Shown here piece after piece: positions 1 to 9,521 of a stretch of 34,965 bases of DNA. The notes under the pieces are model-generated. The model saw only the letters and a list, made by a program, of their open reading frames with translations, was not told the origin of the DNA and ran no database searches. The stretch is from an uncultured Atopobiaceae bacterium. Its GTDB lineage: Bacteria; Actinomycetota; Coriobacteriia; Coriobacteriales; Atopobiaceae. Position 1 is the first letter of the stretch. Each line of letters starts with the position of its first letter. The DNA is taken from positions 1 through 34,965 of the forward strand of contig CALULC010000008.1 in assembly GCA_944321385.1 (NCBI GenBank). The letters are read 5' to 3'. The position numbers and the translations under genes are program-made.

Positions 1-267
1 GAGCTGCCGGGCGTCAAGCGCGAGGACATTGACGTCGAGCTCAACGAGGGCCGCCTCTCCGTCTCCGTGGAGAAGAAGGAGTCCGAGGAGGAGAAGGGCA
101 AGAACTACCTCTATAAGGAGTCCGGCGAGTGGAGCGCCACGCGCGGCGTCTTCCTCAAGGATGCGGCCACGACCGGCCTCACCGCCAAGCTCGAGGGCGG
201 CATCCTCACGGTGAACGTCCCCAAGCAGGACGAGAAGGCCAACGTCACCAAGATCGCCATCGACTAG
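1..267 (+). CDS. Hsp20/alpha-crystallin small heat-shock protein, 5' truncated by window edge
   Basis: Reading frame 1 is open from the first base to a TAG at 265-267 (88 residues visible). It starts inside the alpha-crystallin domain: ELPGVKREDIDVELNEG matches the family's usual MPGxxKEDIxVxLxxG strand, and EGGILTVNVPK near the end matches the conserved GxLxxxxPK region. Hsp20 proteins are ATP-independent chaperones that hold unfolding proteins as oligomers in the cytoplasm. Roughly the N-terminal half (arm and first strands) lies outside the window. The segment normally reading RSFRLP is replaced by SGEWSATRGVFLKD, so this copy is somewhat diverged. A clear intrinsic terminator follows 22 bp after the stop, so it ends its transcription unit. 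Confidence 0.85.
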   Translation, partial: ELPGVKREDIDVELNEGRLSVSVEKKESEEEKGKNYLYKESGEWSATRGVFLKDAATTGLTAKLEGGILTVNVPKQDEKANVTKIAID

Positions 268-289
268 TTGCGGCTGCAGCGGCGACTCA

Positions 290-322
290 CGGGCCGGGAC
301 CTACGGGTTCCGGCCCGTTTTT
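290..322 (+). terminator. Intrinsic terminator after the Hsp20 gene
   Basis: CGGGCCGG pairs with CCGGCCCG across a 12-base loop and is followed immediately by TTTTT (318-322). It lies 22 bp after the Hsp20 stop codon. The 3' half of this hairpin (from 301) also resembles a degenerate unit of the 41-bp array that starts at 340, and sits one base off the array's register. Confidence 0.85.
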
Positions 323-339
323 GTGTGAGTCGCGGTTCC

Positions 340-707
340 GCGCTTAGGATTCGAGCCCGTTGGAGCGTGCTTCTCGCTAGGCGCTTAGGGTCCGCCGCGA
401 TCGGAGGGCGCTTCTCGCTGTGCGCTTAGGGTTCGTCCCCGTTGGAGGGTCACGGCCTACTCGCGCTTAGTGTTGGCCCCCGTTGGAGCCCCGGGCGGCC
501 TAGGCGGCGAGAAGAACCCTCCAACCGCGGCATTTCCTAAGCGCATCCGGGCGCGAACCCTCCGATCGCGGCGATTCCTAAGCGTGTTTTCGGGTGCGCC
601 CTCCGATGGCGGAAACCCCTAAGCGCATCCGCGCGCGAACCCTCCGATCGCGGCGATCCCTAAGCACGCCCGAGCGCCGGCCCTCCAACCGCGGCGCCCC
701 TTAAGCG
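340..707. repeat. Mirror-symmetric array of nine ~28-bp units with exact 41-bp period
   Basis: Four units in direct orientation (core CTTAGG starting at 343, 384, 425 and 466) are followed by five in inverted orientation (core CCTAAG or CTTAAG ending at 541, 582, 623, 664 and 705). Every step within each half is exactly 41 bp. The halves mirror about position 503.5, since each pair of coordinates sums to 1007. The unit reads approximately GCGCTTAGGGTTCG followed by CCCGTTGGAGGG or GCGATCGGAGGG. The ~13-bp linkers differ; two read GCTTCTCGCT. I see no gene in this 493-bp gap (268-760). It is not a CRISPR array: the units vary, the spacers are short and the orientation flips. Function is unknown. 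Confidence 0.85.
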
Positions 708-760
708 CGTCCGCGACACAGCGTCCTTCTCGGCACATCCAGGCCGCTCCCGGCAGCCGC

Positions 761-1573
761 TCACCACACAGAGAGCGGCCAATCCTGGGCAGAGCAGCAG
801 ATCGTGAGCCGACCGTCCGGCGTGCGCGCCTCGGGGCGCCCGTCCTCGCTGGCGCCGACCTCGGCGCCCACGGCCTCGGCCAGCGTTCGCACGCAGAGGC
901 TCGGGCGGTTGTTCTCCTGCGAGAGGTGCATGGCAACCACGGTCTCGGTGTCCGGACCAACGAGCCGTGCAATCGCCTCGGCGGCCTGCGCGTTTGAGAG
1001 GTGGCCGGTTGGACCGCCCACGCGCGCCTTGAGGTAGGCGGGGTAGTCGCCCGTTGCCAGCATGCGCTCGTCGTGGTTGGACTCCAGCGCGAGGATGCGC
1101 GTATCCGTCAGGGCCTCCAGGGCCTTCTCGCCAAGCTCGCCGGTATCCGTGCAGAATCCGAGAGCGTCATCTGCCGTGGAGAAGCGCAGGCCGATGGGGT
1201 CCGCCACGTCGTGCGAGGTGGGGAAGGTGCGCACGCGCATGCCCGCGAGCTCCAGCTCGTCCTCGTGCCCCACGAGCGTGAACGGCAGCTCGGTGAGGTA
1301 GCGCCGCGCGGCCACGGTTCCCGCCGTCGCAAAGAGCGGGCCGTCAAAGCGGTTGCAGAACACGCTGAGGCCCCCGACGTGGTCCGAGTGCTCGTGCGTG
1401 AGCACCACGGCAACCACGCGGCTCACGTCCACGCCCAGCTCCTCGGCGCGACCCAGAAGCACGCGCCGAGAGATCCCGCAGTCCACCAGCACGGAGCCCC
1501 CGGGCCCCTCCACGATGGAGGCGTTTCCCTTCGATCCGCTGGCCAGTACGTGCAGGTGAATCTGGGGCGTCAT
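761..1573 (-). CDS. MBL-fold metallo-hydrolase, WalJ/YycJ-like
   Basis: This 270-residue protein has the metallo-beta-lactamase metal site HEHSDH at residues 60-65, the family opening LASGSKGNASIVEG and the C-terminal MHLSQENN characteristic of YycJ/WalJ. These are cytoplasmic metal-dependent hydrolases or nucleases, in Firmicutes linked to the WalKR operon and to DNA repair or cell-division coordination; no walKR is visible here. ATG at 1573 is chosen because AAAGGA lies 6 bases upstream and homology begins there. The frame stays open further upstream but runs into a 116-bp repeat. A possible -10 (TAGGAT on the minus strand, 1608-1613) sits 34 bases before the start. It is divergent from tilS. 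Confidence 0.85.
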   Translation of the reverse strand: MTPQIHLHVLASGSKGNASIVEGPGGSVLVDCGISRRVLLGRAEELGVDVSRVVAVVLTHEHSDHVGGLSVFCNRFDGPLFATAGTVAARRYLTELPFTLVGHEDELELAGMRVRTFPTSHDVADPIGLRFSTADDALGFCTDTGELGEKALEALTDTRILALESNHDERMLATGDYPAYLKARVGGPTGHLSNAQAAEAIARLVGPDTETVVAMHLSQENNRPSLCVRTLAEAVGAEVGASEDGRPEARTPDGRLTICCSAQDWPLSVW

Positions 1574-1630
1574 GGGGGTCCTTTCGATGCGGCTGCGAGC
1601 GCTCCCCATCCTAGCGCATGTGCGAACTCT

Positions 1631-1746
1631 GACTTTTGCACGAGCGGCCCGGCAGGGAGATTTGTTCGATAGTACATACGCGCAGGTAAGCGGCTTACAC
1701 GGCTTTTCTCGCCTGGCGAGAAGGACGGTGCGCTCGTGCAAAAGTC
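1631..1746 (-). repeat. 116-bp inverted-repeat element, copy 1
   Basis: It starts GACTTTTGCACGAGCG and ends with its perfect complement CGCTCGTGCAAAAGTC. The internal hairpin TTCTCGCCTGGCGAGAA lies in the right third, so by my convention (hairpin near the left end is plus) this copy is minus. On the minus strand the central box reads TTACCTGCGC. Weaker inverted similarity extends outwards on both sides (GCGAACTCT and GGGAGTTGC). This is the only copy between two divergent 5' ends (the WalJ-like gene and tilS); most others lie just after stop codons. Confidence 0.9.
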
Positions 1747-1795
1747 GGGAGTTGCGGGCGGGCGCCCGACCCAGTCGCGCGCCGCCGCCGAAGGC

Positions 1796-1801
1796 TACAA
1801 T
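1796..1801 (+). promoter_or_regulatory. Candidate -10 element for tilS
   Basis: TACAAT lies 44 bp before the tilS start. I see no convincing -35 at 16-18 bp upstream, so this rests on the hexamer and its position. Similar TAnAAT/TATACT hexamers sit 29-44 bp before several other starts in this window. Confidence 0.4.
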
Positions 1802-1845
1802 TCTGCGAGAGGAACGGTGCTGGTCGGGGCTGTTGGAGGTGGGCG

Positions 1846-3351
1846 ATGCCGAGCGTTTCTCGCCGATATGGGCGCACCGGCGCGCGCTTTGAGCGGCCGA
1901 GCGGACTGCCGGACGCGGAGCTCGCCGGTCCGGTGGTCCTCATGGTCTCGGGCGGCGCGGATTCCACGGCGCTGCTCGTCCTGGCCGCCACCTCCACCTT
2001 GGACATAGACGACGGCCGCGGCGCCGCGCGCATCGCCCGCGAGCGCCTGCACGTGCTTCACGTCAACCACGGCCTGCGCGGGCTGGACGCCGAGGAGGAC
2101 GAGGAGTTTGTGCGCGACCTCGCCGCGCGCTATGGGATTCCGTGCACAATTCGCCGTGCGGACGTGGCGGCGCTCGCGGCAAGCACCGGCGACAACGTGG
2201 AGAACGCCGGCCGCGAGCTCCGCTACGCCGAGGCGGCTCGCCTGGCCAACGAGCTCTCCGACCAGCTGGGAACGCCGCGCTCCGCCGCGCGCATCCTCAC
2301 GGCCCACACCGCGGACGACCGTGCGGAGACCTTCTTCATGAACGCGATCCGAGGGGCCGGCGCCGCCGGGCTCTCGTCGATCCCGCGCAGGCGCAACCGC
2401 ATCGTGCGCCCGCTTCTGGAGCGCACCCACGACGAGCTCTGCGACCTGCTGCGCATGCGCGGCATCGTCTGGCGCGAGGACGCCACCAACGCCGATACCC
2501 GCTACCTGCGCGCATACGTCCGCCACGAGGTGATGCCCGTGGTTCGGGCGAGAAACCCGCGCGTGAGCGAGAGCCTTGCCTCCACCTGCGACATCCTGTC
2601 CGACGAAGACGCCTATCTCACCTCCGTTGCCGCCCGCGCCCTGCGCGACCTCACGCGGCGCGAGGGCGACGGCCTGCTCGTGCTGGACGCCGCGCGCCTT
2701 GCCGCCCTCGAGGTGGCCATCGCACGGCGCGTGGTGCGCTCGGCGCTGGGCGCCGTGTGCCCCGGGGCTCGCCTCGAGGCGCGCCACATAGCGGGCGTGC
2801 TGCGCGCCGTTGCGGCGGGCGAGGGCTCGCTCACCATCCCGATGGGCGTTGGCGTGCGCGTTGAGCACGGGCTTCTCGTCATGCGGGCGCGGGGCGGCGC
2901 ACCGAGCGCCTCCGCCGCGTGGCTCGAGGTGCCCGGGCGCCTGGAGCTGGCCGACGGCCGCGTGATCGCCGCTCGCCTCGTGGAGGCAGAGCCCGGCACG
3001 GACCCGGCTGCCCGCGCCCGCGCCCACGCGCTCGAGTGGGCGGGCGAGTCCGTGTTGCTCGACGCCGTTGCCGCGGGCGTTGACCCCGCGCGCGGTGGCC
3101 GGCTCTGGGTCGACGCGCCCCACGCCGGGGACGTGCTCTGCCCGTTGGGCATGCACGGACAGTCCAAGAAGGTCTCCGACCTGCTCGGCGAGGCGGGCAT
3201 CCCGCTCGATGACCGTCCCGCCACGCCCGTGGTGCGCACCTCGCCCACCGGAGCCGTGGTCTGGGTCGTTCCCGTGCGCCCTGACGAGCGCGTCCGCTGC
3301 ACCGCCGCAACAAAGTGGGTGCTGGAGCTCACGCTGATCGACACGCCGTAG
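1846..3351 (+). CDS. tilS: tRNA(Ile)-lysidine synthase
   Basis: TilS attaches lysine to C34 of tRNA-Ile(CAU) using ATP, changing its decoding from AUG to AUA; it is normally essential. The N-type PP-loop SGGADS lies at residues 35-40, followed by LHVNHGLRG and the HTADDRAETFFMNAIRGAG segment conserved in the family. A C-terminal TilS domain is recognisable in the LCPLGMHGQSKKVSDLL region. At 501 residues it is at the longer end for the family. The ATG follows GGAGGTG at a good distance. hpt and ftsH follow on the same strand, the classic tilS-hpt-ftsH order, but a 114-bp inverted repeat separates tilS from hpt. Confidence 0.95.
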   Translation: MPSVSRRYGRTGARFERPSGLPDAELAGPVVLMVSGGADSTALLVLAATSTLDIDDGRGAARIARERLHVLHVNHGLRGLDAEEDEEFVRDLAARYGIPCTIRRADVAALAASTGDNVENAGRELRYAEAARLANELSDQLGTPRSAARILTAHTADDRAETFFMNAIRGAGAAGLSSIPRRRNRIVRPLLERTHDELCDLLRMRGIVWREDATNADTRYLRAYVRHEVMPVVRARNPRVSESLASTCDILSDEDAYLTSVAARALRDLTRREGDGLLVLDAARLAALEVAIARRVVRSALGAVCPGARLEARHIAGVLRAVAAGEGSLTIPMGVGVRVEHGLLVMRARGGAPSASAAWLEVPGRLELADGRVIAARLVEAEPGTDPAARARAHALEWAGESVLLDAVAAGVDPARGGRLWVDAPHAGDVLCPLGMHGQSKKVSDLLGEAGIPLDDRPATPVVRTSPTGAVVWVVPVRPDERVRCTAATKWVLELTLIDTP

Positions 3352-3370
3352 CGCACTCCACGGTTCGCGT

Positions 3371-3484
3371 GACTTTTGAGGCCTCAAATCTCACAGTTCT
3401 TCTCGGCTTACTCTGTTTGCGCTGGTAGACGGGTCGTAGCTTTTTGTCAGTCGCAAAACTCTGTCATTTGCGGCCGCAAAAGTC
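3371..3484 (-). repeat. 114-bp inverted-repeat element, diverged relative of the 116-bp family
   Basis: It shares the family's outer GACTTTTG/CAAAAGTC ends and, on the minus strand, the central GTCTACC(A)GCGC box within one base of its place in the 116-bp copies. The stem differs on both arms: CACGAGCG is replaced by AGGCCTCAAAT on the left and, read in complement, CGGCCGCAAAT on the right, so pairing is kept although the sequence changed. The internal TTCTCGC hairpin is lost. It lies 19 bp after the tilS stop and fills most of the 218-bp gap before hpt. Confidence 0.75.
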
Positions 3485-3569
3485 AGACTTTGCCAACCGG
3501 ATGGCGAGAAGTGCCGCCCACCTGCGGTATCCTTGAGCAACGGCCGCGCCGCAGAGAGAGGGGATAACC

Positions 3570-4118
3570 ATGAAGGCACTGCATCCGGACGTCAAGGAGG
3601 TCCTGCTCTTCGAGGAGGACATCCAGGGTATCGTGACGCGCATGGGCGAGCAGATCAGCCGCGACTATGCCGACAAGAACCCGCTGGTCGTGGCCGTGCT
3701 GCGCGGTGCTGTGGTCTTCACCGCGGACCTCATGCGCGCCATCGACTGTCCGATGTCGGTGGACTTCATGGCGGTCTCCAGCTATGGCGAGGCTGCCAAG
3801 AGCTCCGGCGTGGTGCGCATCGTCAAGGACCTCGACACCAAGATCGAGGGGCGCGACGTGCTGATAGTTGAGGACATCCTGGACTCCGGCCTCACGCTGT
3901 CCTACCTCATCGACCTGCTCAAGGGTCGCGGCCCCGCCTCCGTTGAGGTGGCCGCGTTCCTCGTGAAGGACGTTGCCGGGAAGACCCCCGCGATCGAGCC
4001 GCGCTACGTGGGGACCCACGTGCCCGACGAGTTCATCGTGGGCTACGGCCTGGACTTTGCGGAGCGCTACCGCAACCTGCCCTACATCGGCATTCTCAAG
4101 CCGGAGGTTTACGAGTAA
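3570..4118 (+). CDS. hpt: Hypoxanthine phosphoribosyltransferase
   Basis: It converts hypoxanthine or guanine plus PRPP to IMP or GMP in purine salvage. The PRPP-binding motif VLIVEDILDSGLT is at residues 97-109, and the substrate loop SSYG is near residue 70. The 182-residue length is normal. The GAGAGGGGAT region just upstream provides the ribosome site, and TATCCT at 3528-3533 is a possible -10. The spacing to ftsH is 57 bp on the same strand, so the two may be co-transcribed. Confidence 0.95.
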   Translation: MKALHPDVKEVLLFEEDIQGIVTRMGEQISRDYADKNPLVVAVLRGAVVFTADLMRAIDCPMSVDFMAVSSYGEAAKSSGVVRIVKDLDTKIEGRDVLIVEDILDSGLTLSYLIDLLKGRGPASVEVAAFLVKDVAGKTPAIEPRYVGTHVPDEFIVGYGLDFAERYRNLPYIGILKPEVYE

Positions 4119-4175
4119 GATTGCGCGACGGGTCGGTCCGCAGGGCCGCGCCGCCCCGTCTACAAAGGAGCACGT

Positions 4176-6107
<1,932 letters not shown>

Positions 6108-6136
6108 CCGCCCTGCCCCCCCACGCGCGAAGCTCC

Positions 6137-6252
6137 CACTTTTGCACGAGCGCCCCGGGCCTCGGATTGATTACGACACATATGTTCGCAGGTAGACAAG
6201 GCGCAGCGTTTTTCTCGCCAGGCGAGAAGGACGGTGCGCTCGTGCAAAAGTC
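6137..6252 (-). repeat. 116-bp inverted-repeat element, copy 2
   Basis: The arms ACTTTTGCACGAGCG and CGCTCGTGCAAAAGT are perfect; the outermost base of the left end is C rather than G. The internal hairpin TTCTCGCCAGGCGAGAA is near the right end (minus orientation). Reading the minus strand gives GTCTACCTGCGAACATATG in the centre. It lies 29 bp downstream of ftsH, 130 bp before the aminotransferase start. Confidence 0.9.
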
Positions 6253-6290
6253 CGGTTTTCGCGCAGGGGGTCGCAATGTCCCACAATGTT

Positions 6291-6308
6291 GTCATGTTGA
6301 AACGTGAC
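6291..6308. promoter_or_regulatory. Operator-like 18-bp palindrome before the aminotransferase gene
   Basis: GTCATGTT-GA-AACGTGAC has 8-bp arms with one wobble position. It lies about 35 bp upstream of a TACAAT hexamer (6343-6348), a place where a regulator could act. A short palindrome, ACAATGTTGT, ends next to it. No regulator gene lies beside it, so the role is only suggested. Confidence 0.35.
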
Positions 6309-6342
6309 AGGCCCTCTTTCGCACTCCGCGGCTCCCCGCGCG

Positions 6343-6348
6343 TACAAT
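6343..6348 (+). promoter_or_regulatory. Candidate -10 element for the aminotransferase gene
   Basis: TACAAT lies 34 bp before the ATG at 6383. No good -35 hexamer is visible at the expected distance; the palindrome at 6291-6308 lies in the place an activator or repressor might bind. Confidence 0.45.
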
Positions 6349-6382
6349 AGTGCGCAGTCAGCAACGTCAAAGGGGGCCGCCC

Positions 6383-7567
6383 ATGTCCATCAACGAGAAG
6401 AGCCGCGCATACGGTGCGCAGAAGTCCTCCATCCGCGAGATCTCCGCGTACGCGAACGCCCGCAAGGCAGAGATCGGTGCCGAGAACGTCTTTGACTTCT
6501 CGCTGGGCAACCCCTCGATTCCCGCGCCGGACGCAGTGCGCGCCTCCATCGAGCGCGCGCTCGCGCTGCCGGCCACGCAGCTCCACGGCTACACGCCCGC
6601 CAACGGCCTGCCCGCCGTGCGCGAGGCCGTGGCCGCGAGCCTGTCGCGCCGCTTTGGCGACGGCACCGCCTCCACAAACGACCTCTACCTCACCTGCGGC
6701 GCCGCGGCGTCGCTTTCCATCACGTTCAACGCGATCGTCAACCCCGGCGACGAGGTCATCGTCATCGCGCCGTACTTCCCGGAGTACCGCGTCTGGATCG
6801 AGACCTCGGGCGCCACGTGCGTGGAGGTCATGGCGGACGCGGCCACGTTCCAGGTGGACGTTGCCGCCGTTGCCGCCGCCATTACGCCGCGCACCAAGGC
6901 CGTGGTCATCAACTCGCCCAACAACCCGGTGGGCTCCGTGTACTCCCGCGACAACCTTGCCGCGCTCGCAGACGCGCTGCATGAGGCCGAGAAGAACCTC
7001 GGCACGGCCATCTACCTCGTGGCCGACGAGCCCTATCGCGAGATCACCTACGGCGCCGAGGTGCCCTGGGTGCCGTCCGTCTACGACCGCACGATCGTGT
7101 GCTACTCCTACTCCAAGAGCCTGTCGCTGCCGGGCGAGCGCATCGGCTGGGTGCTGGTGCCGCCCACCAACCCCGAGCATGACGATCTGGTGCTCGCCGT
7201 GGCCGGTGCCGGCCGCAAGCTGGGCTTTGTCTGCGCGCCGGCGCTCTTCCAGCGCGTGCTCGCAGACTGCGTGGACTGCCCGAGCGACGTGGAGGCCTAT
7301 GCCGAGAACCGCCGCGCGCTCACCGAGGGGCTGGCTGCGCTGGGCTATGAGTTCATCGAGCCCGAGGGCGCATTCTACCTGTGGGTCAAGGCGCTCGAGC
7401 CGGACGCGGGCGCGTTCTTCGAGCGCGCCAAGGCCCTTGAGCTGCTGCCCGTGCCGTCCGACTCCTTCGGCTGCCCCGGCTGGGTGCGCGTGGGCTATTG
7501 CGTGAGCCACGAGACGATCGTCAACTCCATGCCCGCCTGGGCAAAGCTCGCCGCCAGCTATCGATGA
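6383..7567 (+). CDS. PLP-dependent class I/II aminotransferase
   Basis: This 394-residue protein has the fold-type I aminotransferase pattern: FSLGNPSIPAPDAV near the N-terminus, NSPNNPVG for carboxylate and PLP contacts, ADEPYREI, and SYSKSLSLPGERIGW with the likely Schiff-base lysine at residue 245. Substrate cannot be read from sequence; aspartate-, alanine- and aromatic-type enzymes share these motifs. ATG 6383 follows AAAGGGGG; an earlier in-frame start lacks a ribosome site. Its stop codon lies inside a perfect 31-bp palindrome, and the PHP gene follows 39 bp later, probably in the same transcript. The pair is bounded by 116-bp repeats in opposite orientations. Confidence 0.88.
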   Translation: MSINEKSRAYGAQKSSIREISAYANARKAEIGAENVFDFSLGNPSIPAPDAVRASIERALALPATQLHGYTPANGLPAVREAVAASLSRRFGDGTASTNDLYLTCGAAASLSITFNAIVNPGDEVIVIAPYFPEYRVWIETSGATCVEVMADAATFQVDVAAVAAAITPRTKAVVINSPNNPVGSVYSRDNLAALADALHEAEKNLGTAIYLVADEPYREITYGAEVPWVPSVYDRTIVCYSYSKSLSLPGERIGWVLVPPTNPEHDDLVLAVAGAGRKLGFVCAPALFQRVLADCVDCPSDVEAYAENRRALTEGLAALGYEFIEPEGAFYLWVKALEPDAGAFFERAKALELLPVPSDSFGCPGWVRVGYCVSHETIVNSMPAWAKLAASYR

Positions 7568-7594
7568 TACGAAGGGACAGTCCCTTCGTATCAT
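7564..7594. repeat. Perfect 31-bp palindrome over the aminotransferase stop codon
   Basis: Arms ATGATACGAAGGGAC (7564-7578) and its exact complement (7580-7594) flank a single A. The aminotransferase TGA (7565-7567) is inside the left arm. No T-run follows, so it is not a classical terminator. The centre GGGAC-A-GTCCC has the same design as GGGGTC-A-GACCCC at 17129-17157. Such short palindromes are scattered in many genomes. Confidence 0.85.
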
Positions 7595-7606
7595 TTGAGG
7601 AGAGCC

Positions 7607-8434
7607 ATGCTGCAGAACCGCTGTGACGTCCACACCCACACGCTCTTCTCGCGTCACGCGTATTCCACCGTGCGCGAGAACGTGCTCGCCGCGCGCGACG
7701 CGGGCCTGGAGCTTCTGGGCATCACGGACCACTTCTCTGACATGCTCTTCCCCGGCGCTGGCCTCGAGCATGCGGACATGCGCGACTACCAGCACTTCCT
7801 AAACACCACGGTCTGGCCGCGCACCTGGGAGGGCGTGCGGCTTCTGCGCGGTGCCGAGGCAGACCTGCGCGCGCTCGACGGGAGGCTCTACGGTCAGGAC
7901 ATCCCCGTGACCGAGGAGATCACGGGCGCTCCGGTGCGCAAGGAGGCAACGCTCTACGACCGTGTGGTGGCCAACTGCGACTACGTGATCGCGAGCGTGC
8001 ACCTGCGCGACTTTGCGCATGAGGCCACGGTTGCCCAGACCACGGAGATGTACGTCCGGGCGCTCTCGCAGCCCAAGGTGCTCGTGATCGGCCACGCCGG
8101 TCGGGCCGGCGTACCGTTTGACGTGCGCGAGGTGGTGGGCGAGGCCGCGCGCCAGAACAAGTTGATAGAGATAAACTCGCACAGCCTCGCGGCGCGCCGA
8201 CGTGAGGGGCGCACGTGGCAGAGCTGCCGCGCCATAGCGGAGGCCTGTGCGGAGCTGGGCTGTCAGGTGGCGGTGAGCAGCGACGCGCACATCTGCGCGG
8301 AGATCGGCGGTGTCTCGGCGGCGCTCGAGATGTTGGAGGGGATTGGCTTTCCGCAGGAGCTCATCGCCACGCGCTCCGCAGAGGCGTTCCTGGCGGCAAT
8401 GGAGGCTGCGGGTCTGCGCGTTCCGACGTTCTAG
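7607..8434 (+). CDS. PHP-domain phosphoesterase (YcdX/histidinol-phosphatase-like)
   Basis: PHP proteins are metal-dependent phosphoesterases. The 275-residue protein shows CDVHTHTLFS at the N-terminus (metal-binding His pair), GITDHF, VIASVH, IGHAGR and SSDAH, the usual series of PHP metal ligands in order. HAYSTVREN is typical of the YcdX-like branch. The substrate is unknown; no his operon is nearby, so a histidinol-phosphatase role is not supported by context. ATG 7607 is preferred over a TTG four codons upstream because AGGAG sits just before it. It follows the aminotransferase closely and is convergent with xth, with a 116-bp repeat in between. Confidence 0.85.
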   Translation: MLQNRCDVHTHTLFSRHAYSTVRENVLAARDAGLELLGITDHFSDMLFPGAGLEHADMRDYQHFLNTTVWPRTWEGVRLLRGAEADLRALDGRLYGQDIPVTEEITGAPVRKEATLYDRVVANCDYVIASVHLRDFAHEATVAQTTEMYVRALSQPKVLVIGHAGRAGVPFDVREVVGEAARQNKLIEINSHSLAARRREGRTWQSCRAIAEACAELGCQVAVSSDAHICAEIGGVSAALEMLEGIGFPQELIATRSAEAFLAAMEAAGLRVPTF

Positions 8435-8482
8435 TCTGCGCCCTTCTCGCTGTCGCCGGCCGCCCACGCTACGCGAACCCCC

Positions 8483-8598
8483 GACTTTTGCACGAGCGAA
8501 TGTCCCTTCTCGCTTGGCGAGAAGGACGGGGCAAGCCAGTTACCTGCACGTATACGAAACGCAACTAGAACGAACTCCGGGCCGCTCGTGCAAAAGTC
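8483..8598 (+). repeat. 116-bp inverted-repeat element, copy 3
   Basis: Perfect GACTTTTGCACGAGCG and CGCTCGTGCAAAAGTC... ends; the internal hairpin TTCTCGCTTGGCGAGAA is near the left end (plus orientation). The centre reads TTACCTGCACGTATACGAAA. It fills the convergent gap between the PHP gene and xth, starting 48 bp after the PHP stop. The gene-free interval 8435-8664 holds nothing else I recognise. Confidence 0.9.
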
Positions 8599-8664
8599 AG
8601 ACTTCTTGCGGGGAGGCGGCGGTGGCGCGCGGCGGGGCTCGACGCCGCGGCCGGCGCCCCGGCA

Positions 8665-9444
8665 CTATAGCTCGATCGTGAGCTCCACGGGGCAGTGGTC
8701 GCTCCCGTAGACCTCGGAGAGAATCGAGGCGCCGGTCACGCGGTCCGCAATGTCGTTGCTCACGAGGAAGTAGTCGATGCGCCAGCCTGCGTTGTTCTTG
8801 CGCGCGTTGAAGCGGTAGCTCCACCAGCTGTAGGCGCCCGTGAGGTCGGGGTGGCGCGCGCGGAAGGTGTCCGTGAAGCCGGCATCGAGCAGACGCGTGA
8901 AGCTCTCGCGCTCCTCGTCCGAGAAGCCGGCGTTGCCACGGTTGGGGCCGGGGTTCTTGAGGTCGATCTCGTTGTGGGCAACGTTGAAGTCTCCGCAGGT
9001 CACCACGGGCTTCTCGGCGGCCAGGTCCACAAGGAACTCGCGGTAGGCCTCGTCCCAGGCCAGGCGCGTGCTGATGCGCGCCAGCTCGTTCTGCGCGTTG
9101 GGCGTGTAGACGTCAACAAACCAATAGCTCGGGAACTCCAGCGCACAGACGCGTCCCTCGTCGTCCGCTTCCGGGGCGCCGATGTGGTTGATCACCTGCA
9201 GCGGCTCCTCGTGGCTGAACACGGCCGTGCCGGAGTAGCCCTTGAGCTCGGCGTAGCTCCAGGTCTGGTGGTAGCCGGGCAGGTCGAGCTCGATCTGCCC
9301 CTCCTGCAGCTTGGTCTCCTGAATCGCAAAGACGTCGGCGCCCGTGGCCTCCACCACGTCGGTGAAGCTGGGGTCCTTCTTCATGACGGCACGCAGGCCG
9401 TTGACGTTCCAGGAAACAAGGCGCAGCTCACGGGTGGTGGACAT
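8665..9444 (-). CDS. xth: Exodeoxyribonuclease III / AP endonuclease
   Basis: This exonuclease III-family (EEP fold) enzyme cleaves DNA at abasic sites and removes 3' blocking groups in base-excision repair. SWNVNGLRA carries the metal-site Asn (residue 13), IQETK carries the catalytic Glu (43), and GSDHCP near the C-terminus (about 247-252) supplies the catalytic Asp-His pair. At 259 residues it matches the family. GAGAGGAG precedes the ATG on the minus strand, and TAGACT (minus strand, 9472-9477) is a possible -10. It is a single-gene unit bounded by two 116-bp repeats in the same orientation. Confidence 0.93.
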   Translation of the reverse strand: MSTTRELRLVSWNVNGLRAVMKKDPSFTDVVEATGADVFAIQETKLQEGQIELDLPGYHQTWSYAELKGYSGTAVFSHEEPLQVINHIGAPEADDEGRVCALEFPSYWFVDVYTPNAQNELARISTRLAWDEAYREFLVDLAAEKPVVTCGDFNVAHNEIDLKNPGPNRGNAGFSDEERESFTRLLDAGFTDTFRARHPDLTGAYSWWSYRFNARKNNAGWRIDYFLVSNDIADRVTGASILSEVYGSDHCPVELTIEL

Positions 9445-9521
9445 GGGGCTCCTCTCGATGTGGTTGCCTCCAGTCTACGCGCAACTCCCGCTATGCCGGC
9501 TCGCGCCCCGCGTGAAACCCT

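Noticed and set aside
340..707. CRISPR array
   Set aside because: Units differ from each other, linkers are only about 13 bp, half of the units are inverted and no cas gene is present.
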